Part shown: piece after piece, positions 1-10,017 of the stretch
Layout: the number at the start of each line of letters is the position of its first letter
Numbering within the stretch: the stretch's first letter is position 1
From: Negativicutes bacterium
Lineage (GTDB): Bacteria > Bacillota_C > Negativicutes > Sporomusales_B > JARLHX01
Assembly (NCBI GenBank): GCA_031292015.1
Contig: JARLHY010000176.1
Location: 1 to 32,130, forward strand
DNA: 32,130 nucleotides
Reading direction: 5' to 3'
Notes under the pieces: generated by a model
Databases searched by the model: none
The model's input: the letters and a program-made list of their open reading frames with translations, nothing else
What the model was told of the DNA's origin: nothing
Position numbers and translations under genes: made by a program

Positions 1-1215
1 CGGGGCGACATAGCCTCCGCCGCCGAGGGCAAAGGCCAGCTGTTCATAGCGCCGCTGAAACTCAATGCCGCCCAGCACTCCCTGGTAGTCGGTGACATTG
101 ACATTGACCGCCAGAGCGCTGTTGGCTTGTCCCGAGGCGCGGCTGAAATGGCTCATGCCGTTGGTGACCACCCCGCCTGCCTCGGACGCGGCAGCCACAA
201 CCTGGCCGCCGGGGCACATACAGAAGGAGTAGGCCGTCCGGCCGGAGGATTTGTCGTGATAGACCAGGGCGTAGTCGGCGGCGCCGAGTTTCGGATGGCC
301 GGCCATTTCACCGTACTGGGCCCGGTCGATGAGCTGCTGTGGATGCTCGATGCGGACCCCGACGGCGAAGGGCTTGGCCTCCATCGCCAGACCGCGTTCG
401 TAGAGCATCTTATATGTATCCCGGGCGCTGTGTCCTACGCCGAAGAGGGCGATATGGCACGGCAGCCGACGGTTTTCGTTGATGATAAGGGCCGTCAGCC
501 GCCCGTCGGTGACTTCGATGTCGCTGACCCGGGCCTCGAATTCGACTTGCCCGCCGGCGGCGATGATCTGGCGGCGGAAGTTTTTCACCACTTCCCGCAG
601 CTTGTCGGTACCGACGTGAGGCTTGTGGAGGTATCTGATTTCCGGCGGGGCTCCGGCCGCTACCAGCCTGTCCAGCACTTCGGCCAGCCGCGGATCGTTT
701 ACCCTGGTGGTGAGCTTGCCGTCGGAGAAGGTCCCTGCTCCGCCTTCGCCGAACTGGACGTTGGACCCGGGGTCAAACTGGCCGCTTTGCCAGAACCGGT
801 TCACATCCAGGGTCCGCCGGTCGACGTCACGGCCCCGCTCCAGGAGCAGCGGCCGATAACCGTGTTCGGCCAGAACGAGCGCCGCCAGCAGTCCGGCCGG
901 ACCGGCGCCGACGACCACAGGCTGATATTCCAGAGGTTTCGCCCCGGGCACCAGCGGCTCGGGCACCGCCGCAGCGTGGACGGCGACGTCCCTGTCACCG
1001 CGGAGCCGGGCCAGTACCTGGCCTTGGGGCGGCTTAACCTCTACATCCAGCGAATAAACGAAGCCGATGCTGACTTTACGGCGAGCGTCGATCGCCCGCC
1101 GGGCGATCGATACGGCGGTTATGCTTTCCGGCGGCAGACGGAGCCGACGCGCCGCCAGCAGCGGCAGCGGGGTGTCATCGTCCACCGGGACACGAAAATT
1201 GGTAATACGCAGCAA
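1..1215 (-). CDS. FAD-dependent dehydrogenase, COG2509 family (3' end cut by window)
   Basis: Reading back from 1215, 405 residues are open to the window edge with no stop. The start is a TTG preceded by GGGGAG, 11 nt after the cdaR stop. The N-terminal ~95 residues form the small domain usual in this family. A dinucleotide-binding motif VVVGAGPAGL follows (G103-G108), then LLLERGRDVDRR and the family hallmark QFGEGGAGTFSDGKL. This matches the uncharacterised FAD-dependent dehydrogenases of COG2509, which are normally over 500 residues, so roughly a quarter is missing. The substrate is unknown. Co-orientation and near-contact with cdaA-cdaR suggest one transcript. Family call is confident; physiological role is not known. 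Confidence 0.88.
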   Translation of the reverse strand, partial: MLRITNFRVPVDDDTPLPLLAARRLRLPPESITAVSIARRAIDARRKVSIGFVYSLDVEVKPPQGQVLARLRGDRDVAVHAAAVPEPLVPGAKPLEYQPVVVGAGPAGLLAALVLAEHGYRPLLLERGRDVDRRTLDVNRFWQSGQFDPGSNVQFGEGGAGTFSDGKLTTRVNDPRLAEVLDRLVAAGAPPEIRYLHKPHVGTDKLREVVKNFRRQIIAAGGQVEFEARVSDIEVTDGRLTALIINENRRLPCHIALFGVGHSARDTYKMLYERGLAMEAKPFAVGVRIEHPQQLIDRAQYGEMAGHPKLGAADYALVYHDKSSGRTAYSFCMCPGGQVVAAASEAGGVVTNGMSHFSRASGQANSALAVNVNVTDYQGVLGGIEFQRRYEQLAFALGGGGYVAP

Positions 1216-1226
1216 GTATTTCTCCC

Positions 1227-2147
1227 CTAACGACCGGTGATTACACTGATCTGAACCGTCACGGTGCTTTGGGAGGCAAGCATGCCTTCCTTGAGCTGGA
1301 GCTTGGCCTCCTTGACGGTATCATGGTTGATGCCGGCGACATTGATGGGTTCGGTATAGATGAAGTCAATCTTTTCGACCACCTGCGGGTCGCCGCTGAT
1401 TTCCACTTTGGCCGGTTTTACGGTGATTCCTCTGAGGACGGCGCCGGCAGCCAGCTCGCCGTAGACGATGGGTTTGACCTCCACCGATTTCTGGTTGAGG
1501 CCGCGGACCAGTTGAGCGGAGATGCTGACCCGTTCGGGCAGCACGGTCAGCCCTTCGACTTCCTTGCCTTCACGGTTGACCACCACCGGGATGACACCGA
1601 CAGAGAAATCGGCGTTCCTGCCGGACAGATCCAGCGGCAGAAGAATCTTGTCAGCCGAATCCACTGTAGACCTCGGGCCTTCGATGGTCACCTGCTCGGG
1701 GGTGGCCAGGACCCGCGCCACCGCCGTTCCGGTGGCTGCGGTACCGGACAGGCGGATCTCCACCGGCAGCTTCCGGCTGACCACCGTGTCCAGCCTGACC
1801 TGGACCTTGTCGGGGCTGACTTCGAGAAGCTCCAGACTGAGCGGCACCTGAACCGCGACCTTGGCGTAGTGCCGTCCCTCGCCGAGACCTCTCATATCGA
1901 GCACGGCGCTGACATCCTGAGCCTGCAGCCCGGCGATCATGCTGCGCGAGCCGCGCACCTTGACCCGGACGGAATCGGGGGTATCGACAACCACCAGCGG
2001 GCTGACGACATTGCGGGTTTCCAGCGGCACCGCCAGGGAGGTTTCCACCGGCGGATTCTGCTCGTTGGTCACATACAGCCACAGTACCGACGCCAAAATG
2101 ATGGCCAAAATTTTCGCAGTAATATTTTTCCCTTGGGTCCGGTCCAT
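1227..2147 (-). CDS. cdaR: CdaR/YbbR-domain regulator of diadenylate cyclase
   Basis: The product has 306 residues. One N-terminal membrane anchor (about residues 10-26, ILAIILASVLWLYV) precedes repeated YbbR domains on the outer face of the membrane, recognisable from repeated 'VRVKVRGS', 'VTIEGPRS' and 'VEISGDPQ' strands. In Bacillus and Listeria CdaR binds the membrane cyclase CdaA and modulates c-di-AMP synthesis. The ATG overlaps the last base of the cdaA stop (TAATG), and GGAGG lies 7-8 nt upstream, so the pair is translationally coupled. Domain boundaries are approximate. Confidence 0.93.
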   Translation of the reverse strand: MDRTQGKNITAKILAIILASVLWLYVTNEQNPPVETSLAVPLETRNVVSPLVVVDTPDSVRVKVRGSRSMIAGLQAQDVSAVLDMRGLGEGRHYAKVAVQVPLSLELLEVSPDKVQVRLDTVVSRKLPVEIRLSGTAATGTAVARVLATPEQVTIEGPRSTVDSADKILLPLDLSGRNADFSVGVIPVVVNREGKEVEGLTVLPERVSISAQLVRGLNQKSVEVKPIVYGELAAGAVLRGITVKPAKVEISGDPQVVEKIDFIYTEPINVAGINHDTVKEAKLQLKEGMLASQSTVTVQISVITGR

Positions 2148-2962
2148 TATGACGACCTCCAGTTGAAGAAGTCGCTGAAAGCCGTGTTCTTCACGGCGAA
2201 TACCGGCCGCAGGTGCTCGATGAGAGCTTGCGGTTCGACATAGCGCACAAGCTGGCCGCCCTCAGCCACCGATACAATGCCGGTTTCCTCGCTGACGATA
2301 ACCACCACGGCGTCGGCCTGTTCGCTGAGGCCAAGGGCCGCGCGATGCCGAGTGCCCAGTTCCTTGCCCAGGGTGCGATCCTCGGTCAGCGGCAGGATGC
2401 AGCCGGCAGCCATGACTCTGTTGCCGCGGACGATAGCCGCTCCGTCATGCAGCGGCGTATTGGGAATAAAAATATTGGTCAGAAATTCGCTGGATACCAG
2501 CCCATCAACCTTGATGCCTGTCTCGATGTAGTCGTTAAGCCCGGTTTCCCGCTCAAAGACAAGCAGTGCGCCGATTTTGTTCTTCGCCAGCACCGCCACC
2601 GCCCGGGCCAGTTCCTCCAACAAGGTTTTGGTTTCTTCCTCGTTTAAAAAAGCGCTCTTACTGAACAGCCGGCCGCGGCCAAGCTGCTCAAGCGCCCGGC
2701 GCAGCTCCGGCTGAAAGACGATGGGCAGTGCCACCAGCACCACGGTCATCGTTTTTTGCAGCAGCCAGTTGATGACATTGAGGCCGAACCATTTGCTGAC
2801 AAGGGTGGCAATGAGCAGAACGATCAGGCCCTTGAGCAGCGCCACCGCCCGGGTGTCTCTGATCAGGACATACAGTTTGTACAGGACAAACGCCACCAGC
2901 GCCATGTCAACGACATCAAGCAGCGAGATGGTCGATATGATTCCCCTGATTTGGAGCAACAT
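2147..2962 (-). CDS. cdaA: Diadenylate cyclase CdaA (membrane DAC)
   Basis: CdaA condenses two ATP into cyclic di-AMP, an essential osmolyte and cell-wall signal in Firmicutes. About three transmembrane helices (LLDVVDMALVAFVLY, LLKGLIVLLIATLV, MTVVLVALPIV) are followed by the DAC domain with both active-site motifs, DGA (LHDGAAIV) and RHR (GTRHRAALGLSE). The length fits the 270-residue family norm. An in-frame ATG at 2968 would add two residues, but GGGG then lies only 1 nt away; the ATG at 2962 has 7-nt spacing and is preferred. It heads the cdaA-cdaR-FAD protein unit; a -10-like TAGAAT lies about 30 nt upstream, without a clear -35. Confidence 0.95.
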   Translation of the reverse strand: MLLQIRGIISTISLLDVVDMALVAFVLYKLYVLIRDTRAVALLKGLIVLLIATLVSKWFGLNVINWLLQKTMTVVLVALPIVFQPELRRALEQLGRGRLFSKSAFLNEEETKTLLEELARAVAVLAKNKIGALLVFERETGLNDYIETGIKVDGLVSSEFLTNIFIPNTPLHDGAAIVRGNRVMAAGCILPLTEDRTLGKELGTRHRAALGLSEQADAVVVIVSEETGIVSVAEGGQLVRYVEPQALIEHLRPVFAVKNTAFSDFFNWRSS

Positions 2963-3072
2963 GGCCATACCCCTTAAGTCTATTTGCTAAAACTATTCTA
3001 CCCAAAAACAGGAAAAACTTCTAGCCTGTCGCGAGGCAAAAAGCGAATTTATTTACGCGACACCGGACTCGT

Positions 3073-3107
3073 AAAAAATGCCTCCCGGATTTCTGCGGGA
3101 GGCATTT
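3073..3107 (-). terminator. Rho-independent terminator after ilvE
   Basis: A perfect 11-bp inverted repeat (AAATGCCTCCC / GGGAGGCATTT, loop of 10 nt) lies 10 nt beyond the ilvE stop. On the minus strand it is followed by a run of T. It should end the arg-ilvE transcript and insulate cdaA. Confidence 0.92.
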
Positions 3108-3116
3108 GTCGCCGGA

Positions 3117-4190
3117 TTACAATTTTGCCACCTTTTCAATCCAGCCGAAGGTATCCGGCTCGCTGCCGTATTGTATCCCGGTCACATAGTCAAACAGTTT
3201 TTGCGAAAGCTCGCCTGTCTTGTTGTTATTGATAACGATTTTTCGGCCCTTCCAGGAAAGCTGCCCTACCGGCGAAATAACCGCGGCGGTTCCTGAACCG
3301 AAAGCTTCATCCAGTTCGCCTTTTTCATGGGCGGCGAACAATTCTTCGATAGATACGGCCCGTTCGGAGACCTTCAGTCCCCATTTGTGAGCAAGCTCAA
3401 GGACGGTGCGGCGGGTCATGCCGCCGAGGATGCTGCCGTTCAGAGCCGGAGTAACGAGTTCGCCCTTGATCTTGAAGAAGATATTCATGGTGCCGACTTC
3501 TTCGATGTACTTGCGCTCCACGGCGTCCAGCCACAGCACCTGGTCAAAGCCTTCCTTCTTGGATTCCACCTGAGCCTTGAGGCTGGCGGCGTAGTTGGCG
3601 GGAGTCTTCGCTTCGCCCAAGCCGCCGTGCACCGCCCGGACGTACTTGTCTTCCACCTTGATGTTGACAGGATTAAAGCCGGCGGCGTAGTAAGCCCCCG
3701 ACGGCGACAGGATGATGAACATCCGGTAAGTATCGGAAACTTTGACGCCGACATAAGGATCGGTGGCGATGACAAAGGGACGGATGTAGAGCGATGTCCC
3801 CAATTTTTCCGGTACCCAGCGCTTGTCGAGTTCGATGAGCTGGGTCAGACCCTGATGGACCAACGCGGTATCCATCTGGGGAATACAGAGAATATCGGCG
3901 GAACGGTTAAAGCGGTTCAGGTAGTCCTGGGTCCTAAACAGCACCACTTCGTTATTCAGGTTCCGGAAAGCTTTCATTCCTTCAAAAATCGCCTGGCCAT
4001 AATGATAGACCATGGCCGACGGATACAGGTCAAACTGGTCATAGGGAACGATCCGGGGATCATACCAGCCTTTTCCTGTTTCGTAGTCCATAACAAACAT
4101 ATGGTCGGAAAAATAGGTGCCAAACCCCAGTTTATCCTGATTCGGAAGGACCCCGGGATTGGTCACCTTGGTGACAGCGATGTCAACCAT
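3117..4190 (-). CDS. ilvE: Branched-chain amino acid aminotransferase
   Basis: This PLP enzyme exchanges amino groups between Leu/Ile/Val and 2-oxoglutarate. The 357-residue protein is of the longer class (mitochondrial/Bacillus BCAT style), with YHYGQAIFEGMKAFR near the start, YIRPFVIATDP, GGLGEAKTPANYAASL (predicted PLP lysine, about K195) and GTMNIFF. The reading frame opens 11 codons earlier, but AAAGGGGG sits inside that extension, 8 nt before the ATG at 4190, which is therefore taken as the start. It follows argH by 68 nt with no terminator and is closed by a strong hairpin, so it probably shares the arg transcript. Confidence 0.95.
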   Translation of the reverse strand: MVDIAVTKVTNPGVLPNQDKLGFGTYFSDHMFVMDYETGKGWYDPRIVPYDQFDLYPSAMVYHYGQAIFEGMKAFRNLNNEVVLFRTQDYLNRFNRSADILCIPQMDTALVHQGLTQLIELDKRWVPEKLGTSLYIRPFVIATDPYVGVKVSDTYRMFIILSPSGAYYAAGFNPVNIKVEDKYVRAVHGGLGEAKTPANYAASLKAQVESKKEGFDQVLWLDAVERKYIEEVGTMNIFFKIKGELVTPALNGSILGGMTRRTVLELAHKWGLKVSERAVSIEELFAAHEKGELDEAFGSGTAAVISPVGQLSWKGRKIVINNNKTGELSQKLFDYVTGIQYGSEPDTFGWIEKVAKL

Positions 4191-4258
4191 CTTTAAAGCC
4201 CCCTTTGTCGTTGTTGCCTGCAATAGTCCACGTCTGTCTTGGAAGACCTTACCAAAGA

Positions 4259-5674
4259 TTATATATTGTTTTGCCGGTAAGTGTCAAGCACACAAAGCTG
4301 CTGGGCAAGGATGTTCCGGCCCCTGTCGATGGCCTGCCGGACCTGCTCCGGCGACGTGCCGCCATAGGAATTCCGAGCATTTACACAGGTTTCCACTTTG
4401 ATGGCTTCCAGGATATCGGCTTCAAACAGCGGTGAAAATTGTTGGAACTGGGGCAGGGAAAGATCGGTGAGCTTTTTTCCTGTCTCGATACAGTGGCGCA
4501 CGCTTTGTCCCACCACCTCGTGGGCCTGGCGGAAAGGCAGTCCCTTTTTGACAAGATAGTCGGCCATGTCGGTGGCGTTGGCAAAGTCCTGGCGGGCGGC
4601 CTCCAGGAGGCGCGGGGCGTTGACCTTCATGCCCCGGAGCATGGCGGCGTAAACCGACAGGCTGAATTTGAGGGTGTCGATGGTGTCGAACAGACCTTCC
4701 TTGTCCTCCTGCAGGTCCTTGTTGTAGGCCAGCGGGAGCCCCTTGGCCACCGTCAACAGGGCCATGAGATGGCCATAGATCCGGCCGGTCTTGCCTCTCA
4801 CCAGCTCGGCCACATCGGGGTTTTTCTTCTGGGGCATGATGCTGGAGCCGGTGCAGTGGGCGTCGTCGAGTTCGATAAAGGAGAATTCGGCGCTGGACCA
4901 CAGGATGATTTCCTCGCTGAGCCGGCTGAGATGGAGCATCAGAATCGAGGCAAAGGACAAAAATTCCAGAATATAGTCGCGATCGCTGACAGCATCGATG
5001 CTGTTGTCATAGATGGCGCCGAATTTGAGCTCTGCGGCGACGAAATGACGGTCGATGGGGAAAGTGGTCCCAGCCAGCGCCCCGGCCCCCAGCGGCATGA
5101 TATCGGTGCGCTCCCACACGCCCTTGAGGCGGCTGAAGTCCCGCAGCAGCATAAAAAGGTAGGCCAGCAGATGATGGGCCAGGAGAATGGGCTGGGCCCG
5201 CTGCAGATGGGTGTAGCCGGGCATGATGGTGTCGGTGTGCTTTTCGGCCACTTCCAGCACCGCGGCCGCCAGATCGGTGATCAGCTGACCGATGGCGATA
5301 ATCTCCTGCTTCAGGTACAGATGGGTGTCCAGAGCCACCTGGTCGTTGCGGCTGCGGGCGGTGTGCAGCTTGCCCCCCACCGGCCCGATCCGTTCGGTAA
5401 GCCGTTTTTCGATATTCATGTGGATGTCTTCCAGCGCGATCTCGAAGCTGAAGCTGCCTGCCTCGATATCGGCGAGAATGCCCTCCAGCCCGGCGACAAT
5501 CGCCTCGGTCTCGGCGGGGGCAATGATGCCGCACTTGGCCAGCATCCGGGCGTGGGCGATGCTGCCGGCGACATCCTGCCGGTACAGGCGGCTGTCAAAA
5601 GAAATGGAGGAGGTAAATTCCTCCACCGCGCGATCGGTGCCTTTCGCGAATCTACCGCCCCATAACTTTGTCAT
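4259..5674 (-). CDS. argH: Argininosuccinate lyase
   Basis: This is the last step of arginine synthesis: argininosuccinate to arginine plus fumarate. The product has 471 residues, normal for the family. It shows LWGGRF at the N-terminus, TARSRNDQ (about 105-112), [12 protein letters not shown] and the superfamily signature [12 protein letters not shown] (276-287), which carries the catalytic serine loop. The ATG overlaps the argG stop by one base (TAATG), indicating coupled translation. It is the last arg gene of the operon. Confidence 0.97.
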   Translation of the reverse strand: MTKLWGGRFAKGTDRAVEEFTSSISFDSRLYRQDVAGSIAHARMLAKCGIIAPAETEAIVAGLEGILADIEAGSFSFEIALEDIHMNIEKRLTERIGPVGGKLHTARSRNDQVALDTHLYLKQEIIAIGQLITDLAAAVLEVAEKHTDTIMPGYTHLQRAQPILLAHHLLAYLFMLLRDFSRLKGVWERTDIMPLGAGALAGTTFPIDRHFVAAELKFGAIYDNSIDAVSDRDYILEFLSFASILMLHLSRLSEEIILWSSAEFSFIELDDAHCTGSSIMPQKKNPDVAELVRGKTGRIYGHLMALLTVAKGLPLAYNKDLQEDKEGLFDTIDTLKFSLSVYAAMLRGMKVNAPRLLEAARQDFANATDMADYLVKKGLPFRQAHEVVGQSVRHCIETGKKLTDLSLPQFQQFSPLFEADILEAIKVETCVNARNSYGGTSPEQVRQAIDRGRNILAQQLCVLDTYRQNNI

Positions 5675-6885
5675 TACTTTTTCGCCTCTTTCTGCATCAG
5701 GGCACGAATCTTCAGCGGCAGGCCGAACAGGTTGATGAATCCCTCGGCGTCTTTTTGATTATAAACTTCGTCGCGGCCAAAGGTCACGAACCCTTCATGA
5801 TAGAGGGAATAGGGGGACTTGGCGCCGGCGCTCATGATATTGCCTTTATACAGCTTGAGCCGCACCACACCGGTGACCGTCTGCTGGGTCGACTCGACGA
5901 AAGCGTCCAGCGCCTCTCTGAGCGGCGAGTACCACATGCCGTCGTACACCAGCTCGGCGTAACGTACCGCCATCTGCTCCTTGTAGTGCATCGTGGCCCG
6001 GTCCAGGGTGAGGTATTCCAGTTCCCGGTGGGCATAGTACAGGATGGCCCCGCCCGGGGTTTCATATACGCCGCGGGATTTCATGCCCACCAGGCGGTTT
6101 TCGACGATATCGGCGACACCGATGCCGTAGTCCGCTCCCAGGGCGTTGAGTTTCTCCAGCAGGGGCACGGCCGCCATTTTCTGGCCGTCGATAGCCACCG
6201 GAGCGCCTTTGACGAATTCGACTTCGACGTAGGCAGCCTTGTCGGGAGCCTGCTCCGGCGTCTTGGTCACAAGATAGACGTCGTCCTTAGGCTCGTTCCA
6301 GGGGTCCTCCAGGTCAGCGCCCTCATGGCTGAGATGCCAGATATTGCGGTCCATACTGTAGGGGCGTTTCTTGTTAACCGGGATGGGGATATTGTGCTTT
6401 TCGGCGTATTCGATGGCGTCTTCGCGGGAACGGATGTCCCACAGACGCCAGGGAGCGATGATTTTGAGCTGAGGTGCCAGCGCCTTGACGGTGAGCTCGA
6501 ACCGCACCTGGTCGTTGCCTTTGCCGGTGGCGCCGTGGCAGATGGCGTCAGCGCCTTCCTTTTCGGCTATTTCCACCAGCGCTTTGGCGATGATCGGCCG
6601 GGCGAAAGAAGTTCCCAGCAGGTATTTGCCTTCATAAACGGCACCGGCTTTGAGCACCGGCCAGATGAAGTCCTCGACGAACTCTTTGGTAAGGTCCTGG
6701 ATATACACCTTGCTGGCGCCGGATTTCAGCGCCTTCTCGCGGACGGGAGTCAGTTCGTCGCCCTGGCCGACGTCGGCGCACATGGCGATGACTTCGCAAT
6801 CATAGTTTTCCTTCAGCCACGGAATAATAACCGAGGTGTCCAGCCCGCCGGAATAGGCCAGCACCACTTTTTTTACTTCACTCAT
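5674..6885 (-). CDS. argG: Argininosuccinate synthase
   Basis: This enzyme joins citrulline and aspartate with ATP to give argininosuccinate. It has 403 residues and the ATP pyrophosphatase P-loop [11 protein letters not shown] at residues 9-19, plus [15 protein letters not shown] in the middle. The argF stop runs straight into the ribosome site (TAAGGAGG), 8 nt before the ATG. It lies between argF and argH, which supply and consume its substrate and product. Confidence 0.97.
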   Translation of the reverse strand: MSEVKKVVLAYSGGLDTSVIIPWLKENYDCEVIAMCADVGQGDELTPVREKALKSGASKVYIQDLTKEFVEDFIWPVLKAGAVYEGKYLLGTSFARPIIAKALVEIAEKEGADAICHGATGKGNDQVRFELTVKALAPQLKIIAPWRLWDIRSREDAIEYAEKHNIPIPVNKKRPYSMDRNIWHLSHEGADLEDPWNEPKDDVYLVTKTPEQAPDKAAYVEVEFVKGAPVAIDGQKMAAVPLLEKLNALGADYGIGVADIVENRLVGMKSRGVYETPGGAILYYAHRELEYLTLDRATMHYKEQMAVRYAELVYDGMWYSPLREALDAFVESTQQTVTGVVRLKLYKGNIMSAGAKSPYSLYHEGFVTFGRDEVYNQKDAEGFINLFGLPLKIRALMQKEAKK

Positions 6886-6898
6886 TTGAAATTCCTCC

Positions 6899-7834
6899 TT
6901 AGTTTTGCCCCATCAAGAGGGCCAGTATCGCTTTTTGGACATGAAGCCGGTTTTCGGCCTCGTCAAACACCACCGACTGCGGTCCTTCCATCACTTCGTC
7001 GGTGATTTCCTCGCCGCGGTGGGCCGGCAGGCAGTGCATCACGATGGCGTCCGCTTTGGCGACTTTCAGGATGTCGCCGTTAATCTGATAACCGGCGAAA
7101 GCCTTCCTGCGAATTACCTGTTCGGTTTCCATCCCCATGCTGGCCCAGACGTCGGTGTACAGCACGTCGGCTCCCTGTGCCGCTGCCTGGGGGTCGGCGG
7201 TTATCGTGATCTTGCTGCCGCTGACGGCGGCGTCGGTTTTGGCCTCGGCCACCACGGCCGGATCGGGTGCGTAGCCTGCCGGGCAGGCGACAGTGATGTC
7301 CATGCCAAGCTTGGCGCAGCCGTGCAGAAGGGCGTTGGCCATGTTGTTGCCGTCGCCGATATAGGCCAGCTTGCGGCCCTTTACGTCCCCTTTGTATTCG
7401 ATGGCGGTGAAGATGTCAGCCAGCGCCTGGCAGGGATGCAAAAGGTCGGTCAGCCCGTTGACGATGGGAATGGCGGCGTAGTGGGCCAGTTCCTGCACCT
7501 CGGCGTGGGAGAAAGTCCGGATCATGATGCCGTCGACATAGCGGGACAACACCCGGGCGGTATCTTTCACCGGCTCGCCGCGTCCGATCTGCAGGTCATT
7601 GGCGCTGAGGAACAACGCCGACCCGCCGAGCTGCCACATGCCGGCCTCAAAAGACACTCTGGTCCGGGTGGATGCTTTCTGGAAGATCATCCCCAGGGTT
7701 TTCCCCTTCAGCAGATGATGTTCTTCACCCCGTTTTTGCATCGCCTTCAACTTCTTGGCCAGATCGAAGATCTGATAGACTTCAGCGACCGACAAATCGT
7801 GAATCGACAGTAAATCCTTCCCCTGCAAACTCAA
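6899..7834 (-). CDS. argF: Ornithine carbamoyltransferase
   Basis: This enzyme converts ornithine and carbamoyl phosphate to citrulline. The product has 311 residues. It has the carbamoyl-phosphate motif [10 protein letters not shown] (54-63) and the ornithine-binding [10 protein letters not shown] (about 267-276), which separates it from aspartate transcarbamylase. The start is TTG, with GGGGG 7 nt upstream; no ATG in the frame is better placed. A 72-nt gap separates it from argD and contains a possible promoter. A catabolic arcB-type role is unlikely because it sits in a biosynthetic operon without arcA or arcC. Confidence 0.95.
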   Translation of the reverse strand: MSLQGKDLLSIHDLSVAEVYQIFDLAKKLKAMQKRGEEHHLLKGKTLGMIFQKASTRTRVSFEAGMWQLGGSALFLSANDLQIGRGEPVKDTARVLSRYVDGIMIRTFSHAEVQELAHYAAIPIVNGLTDLLHPCQALADIFTAIEYKGDVKGRKLAYIGDGNNMANALLHGCAKLGMDITVACPAGYAPDPAVVAEAKTDAAVSGSKITITADPQAAAQGADVLYTDVWASMGMETEQVIRRKAFAGYQINGDILKVAKADAIVMHCLPAHRGEEITDEVMEGPQSVVFDEAENRLHVQKAILALLMGQN

Positions 7835-7851
7835 AATAAAACCCCCATGAC

Positions 7852-7879
7852 ATTATAGCCCTTATTATTTTTATACAAA
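7852..7879 (-). promoter_or_regulatory. Possible internal promoter upstream of argF
   Basis: On the minus strand the argD-argF gap holds a perfect TATAAT (7852-7857) preceded by TTTGTA/TTGTAT with a 15-16 nt spacer. The sequence TGTATAAAAATAAT over the -35 resembles half of an ArgR box. It could boost argFGH independently of argC. The short spacer makes this tentative. Confidence 0.4.
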
Positions 7880-7906
7880 GACCCTGATTATTCCTGTCTG
7901 ACAGCG

Positions 7907-9097
<1,191 letters not shown>

Positions 9098-9098
9098 G

Positions 9099-9995
9099 TT
9101 ACAGTCCCCTTTCTTTCACGACCTCGGTACCGATACCGGTGTCGGTAAATATCTCCAGCAGCAGCGAGTGGGGCTGCCGACCGTCAATGATGTGAGCCTT
9201 GGCCGCGCCTCCCGCCAGGGCCCGGATACAGGCCTCCACTTTGGGAATCATGCCGCCTTCGATGCTGCCTGTTTTGATCATCTGCTGGGCTTCGGCGAAG
9301 GTCAGGCTGGAAATAAAGCTGGCTTTGTCCGCAAAATCACGGTAGATTCCTTCCACATCAGTCAGCAGCAGCAATTTTTCGGCCTTCAGCGCCCCGGCCA
9401 GTTCGCCGGCGACGTAATCGGCGTTGATGTTGTAGCTTTCTCCCCCGGTCCCTGCGCCGATGGGCGCGATCACCGGGATATAGCCCTGATCCAGCAGGGT
9501 CAGGATGATATCGGGATTCACCTTGGCGATGTCGCCGACGAAACCGATGTCCACCTCTTTGACCAAGTCGCCTTCATGGACCTTGGCCAGGTGCTTGGCG
9601 GCGATAAGCAGGCTGGCGTCGCGGCCGGTTAAGCCCACGGCCCTGCCGCCATACAAATTAAGCAGGCCGACGATTTCCAGGTTGATCTTGCCGGCAAGCA
9701 CCATCTCCGCCGCAGCCATGGTTTCGCTGTCAGTCACCCTGAGGCCGCTGACAAAGGTCGACTGCTTGCCCATCTGTTTGAGCAGCGCCGTGATTTCCGG
9801 CCCGCCGCCATGCACGACCACCGGCCTCAGGCCGATGTATTTCATCATGATAATATCCTGAATGACGCTGCGTTTGAGATCGTTATTGATCATGGCGTTG
9901 CCGCCGTATTTGATTACAACCGTTTTCCCGCCGAACTTCCGAATATAAGGCAGTGTCTCAATCATCACTGCCGCTTTTTCCACCGTGGTGAGCAT
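9099..9995 (-). CDS. argB: Acetylglutamate kinase
   Basis: This enzyme phosphorylates N-acetylglutamate and is usually the controlled step when ArgJ recycles acetyl groups. The 298-residue protein has the N-terminal helix typical of arginine-inhibited forms (TVEKAAVMIETLPYIRKF), KYGGNAM (29-35), HGGGPEI (62-68) and GSIEGGMIPKV near the end. Arginine feedback is therefore inferred. The frame extends 7 codons further to a TTG at 10016, but GAGGGGAGGGG lies inside that extension, 7 nt before the ATG used here. Confidence 0.96.
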   Translation of the reverse strand: MLTTVEKAAVMIETLPYIRKFGGKTVVIKYGGNAMINNDLKRSVIQDIIMMKYIGLRPVVVHGGGPEITALLKQMGKQSTFVSGLRVTDSETMAAAEMVLAGKINLEIVGLLNLYGGRAVGLTGRDASLLIAAKHLAKVHEGDLVKEVDIGFVGDIAKVNPDIILTLLDQGYIPVIAPIGAGTGGESYNINADYVAGELAGALKAEKLLLLTDVEGIYRDFADKASFISSLTFAEAQQMIKTGSIEGGMIPKVEACIRALAGGAAKAHIIDGRQPHSLLLEIFTDTGIGTEVVKERGL

Positions 9996-10017
9996 TGTCT
10001 TTCCCCTCCCCCTCAAA

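Noticed and set aside
127..1230. Long plus-strand reading frame over the FAD dehydrogenase
   Set aside because: It is antisense to a frame with clear FAD-binding motifs; its own translation is low-complexity with no recognisable domain. The same applies to other long plus-strand frames opposite arg, ilvE, rpoA and cdaR.
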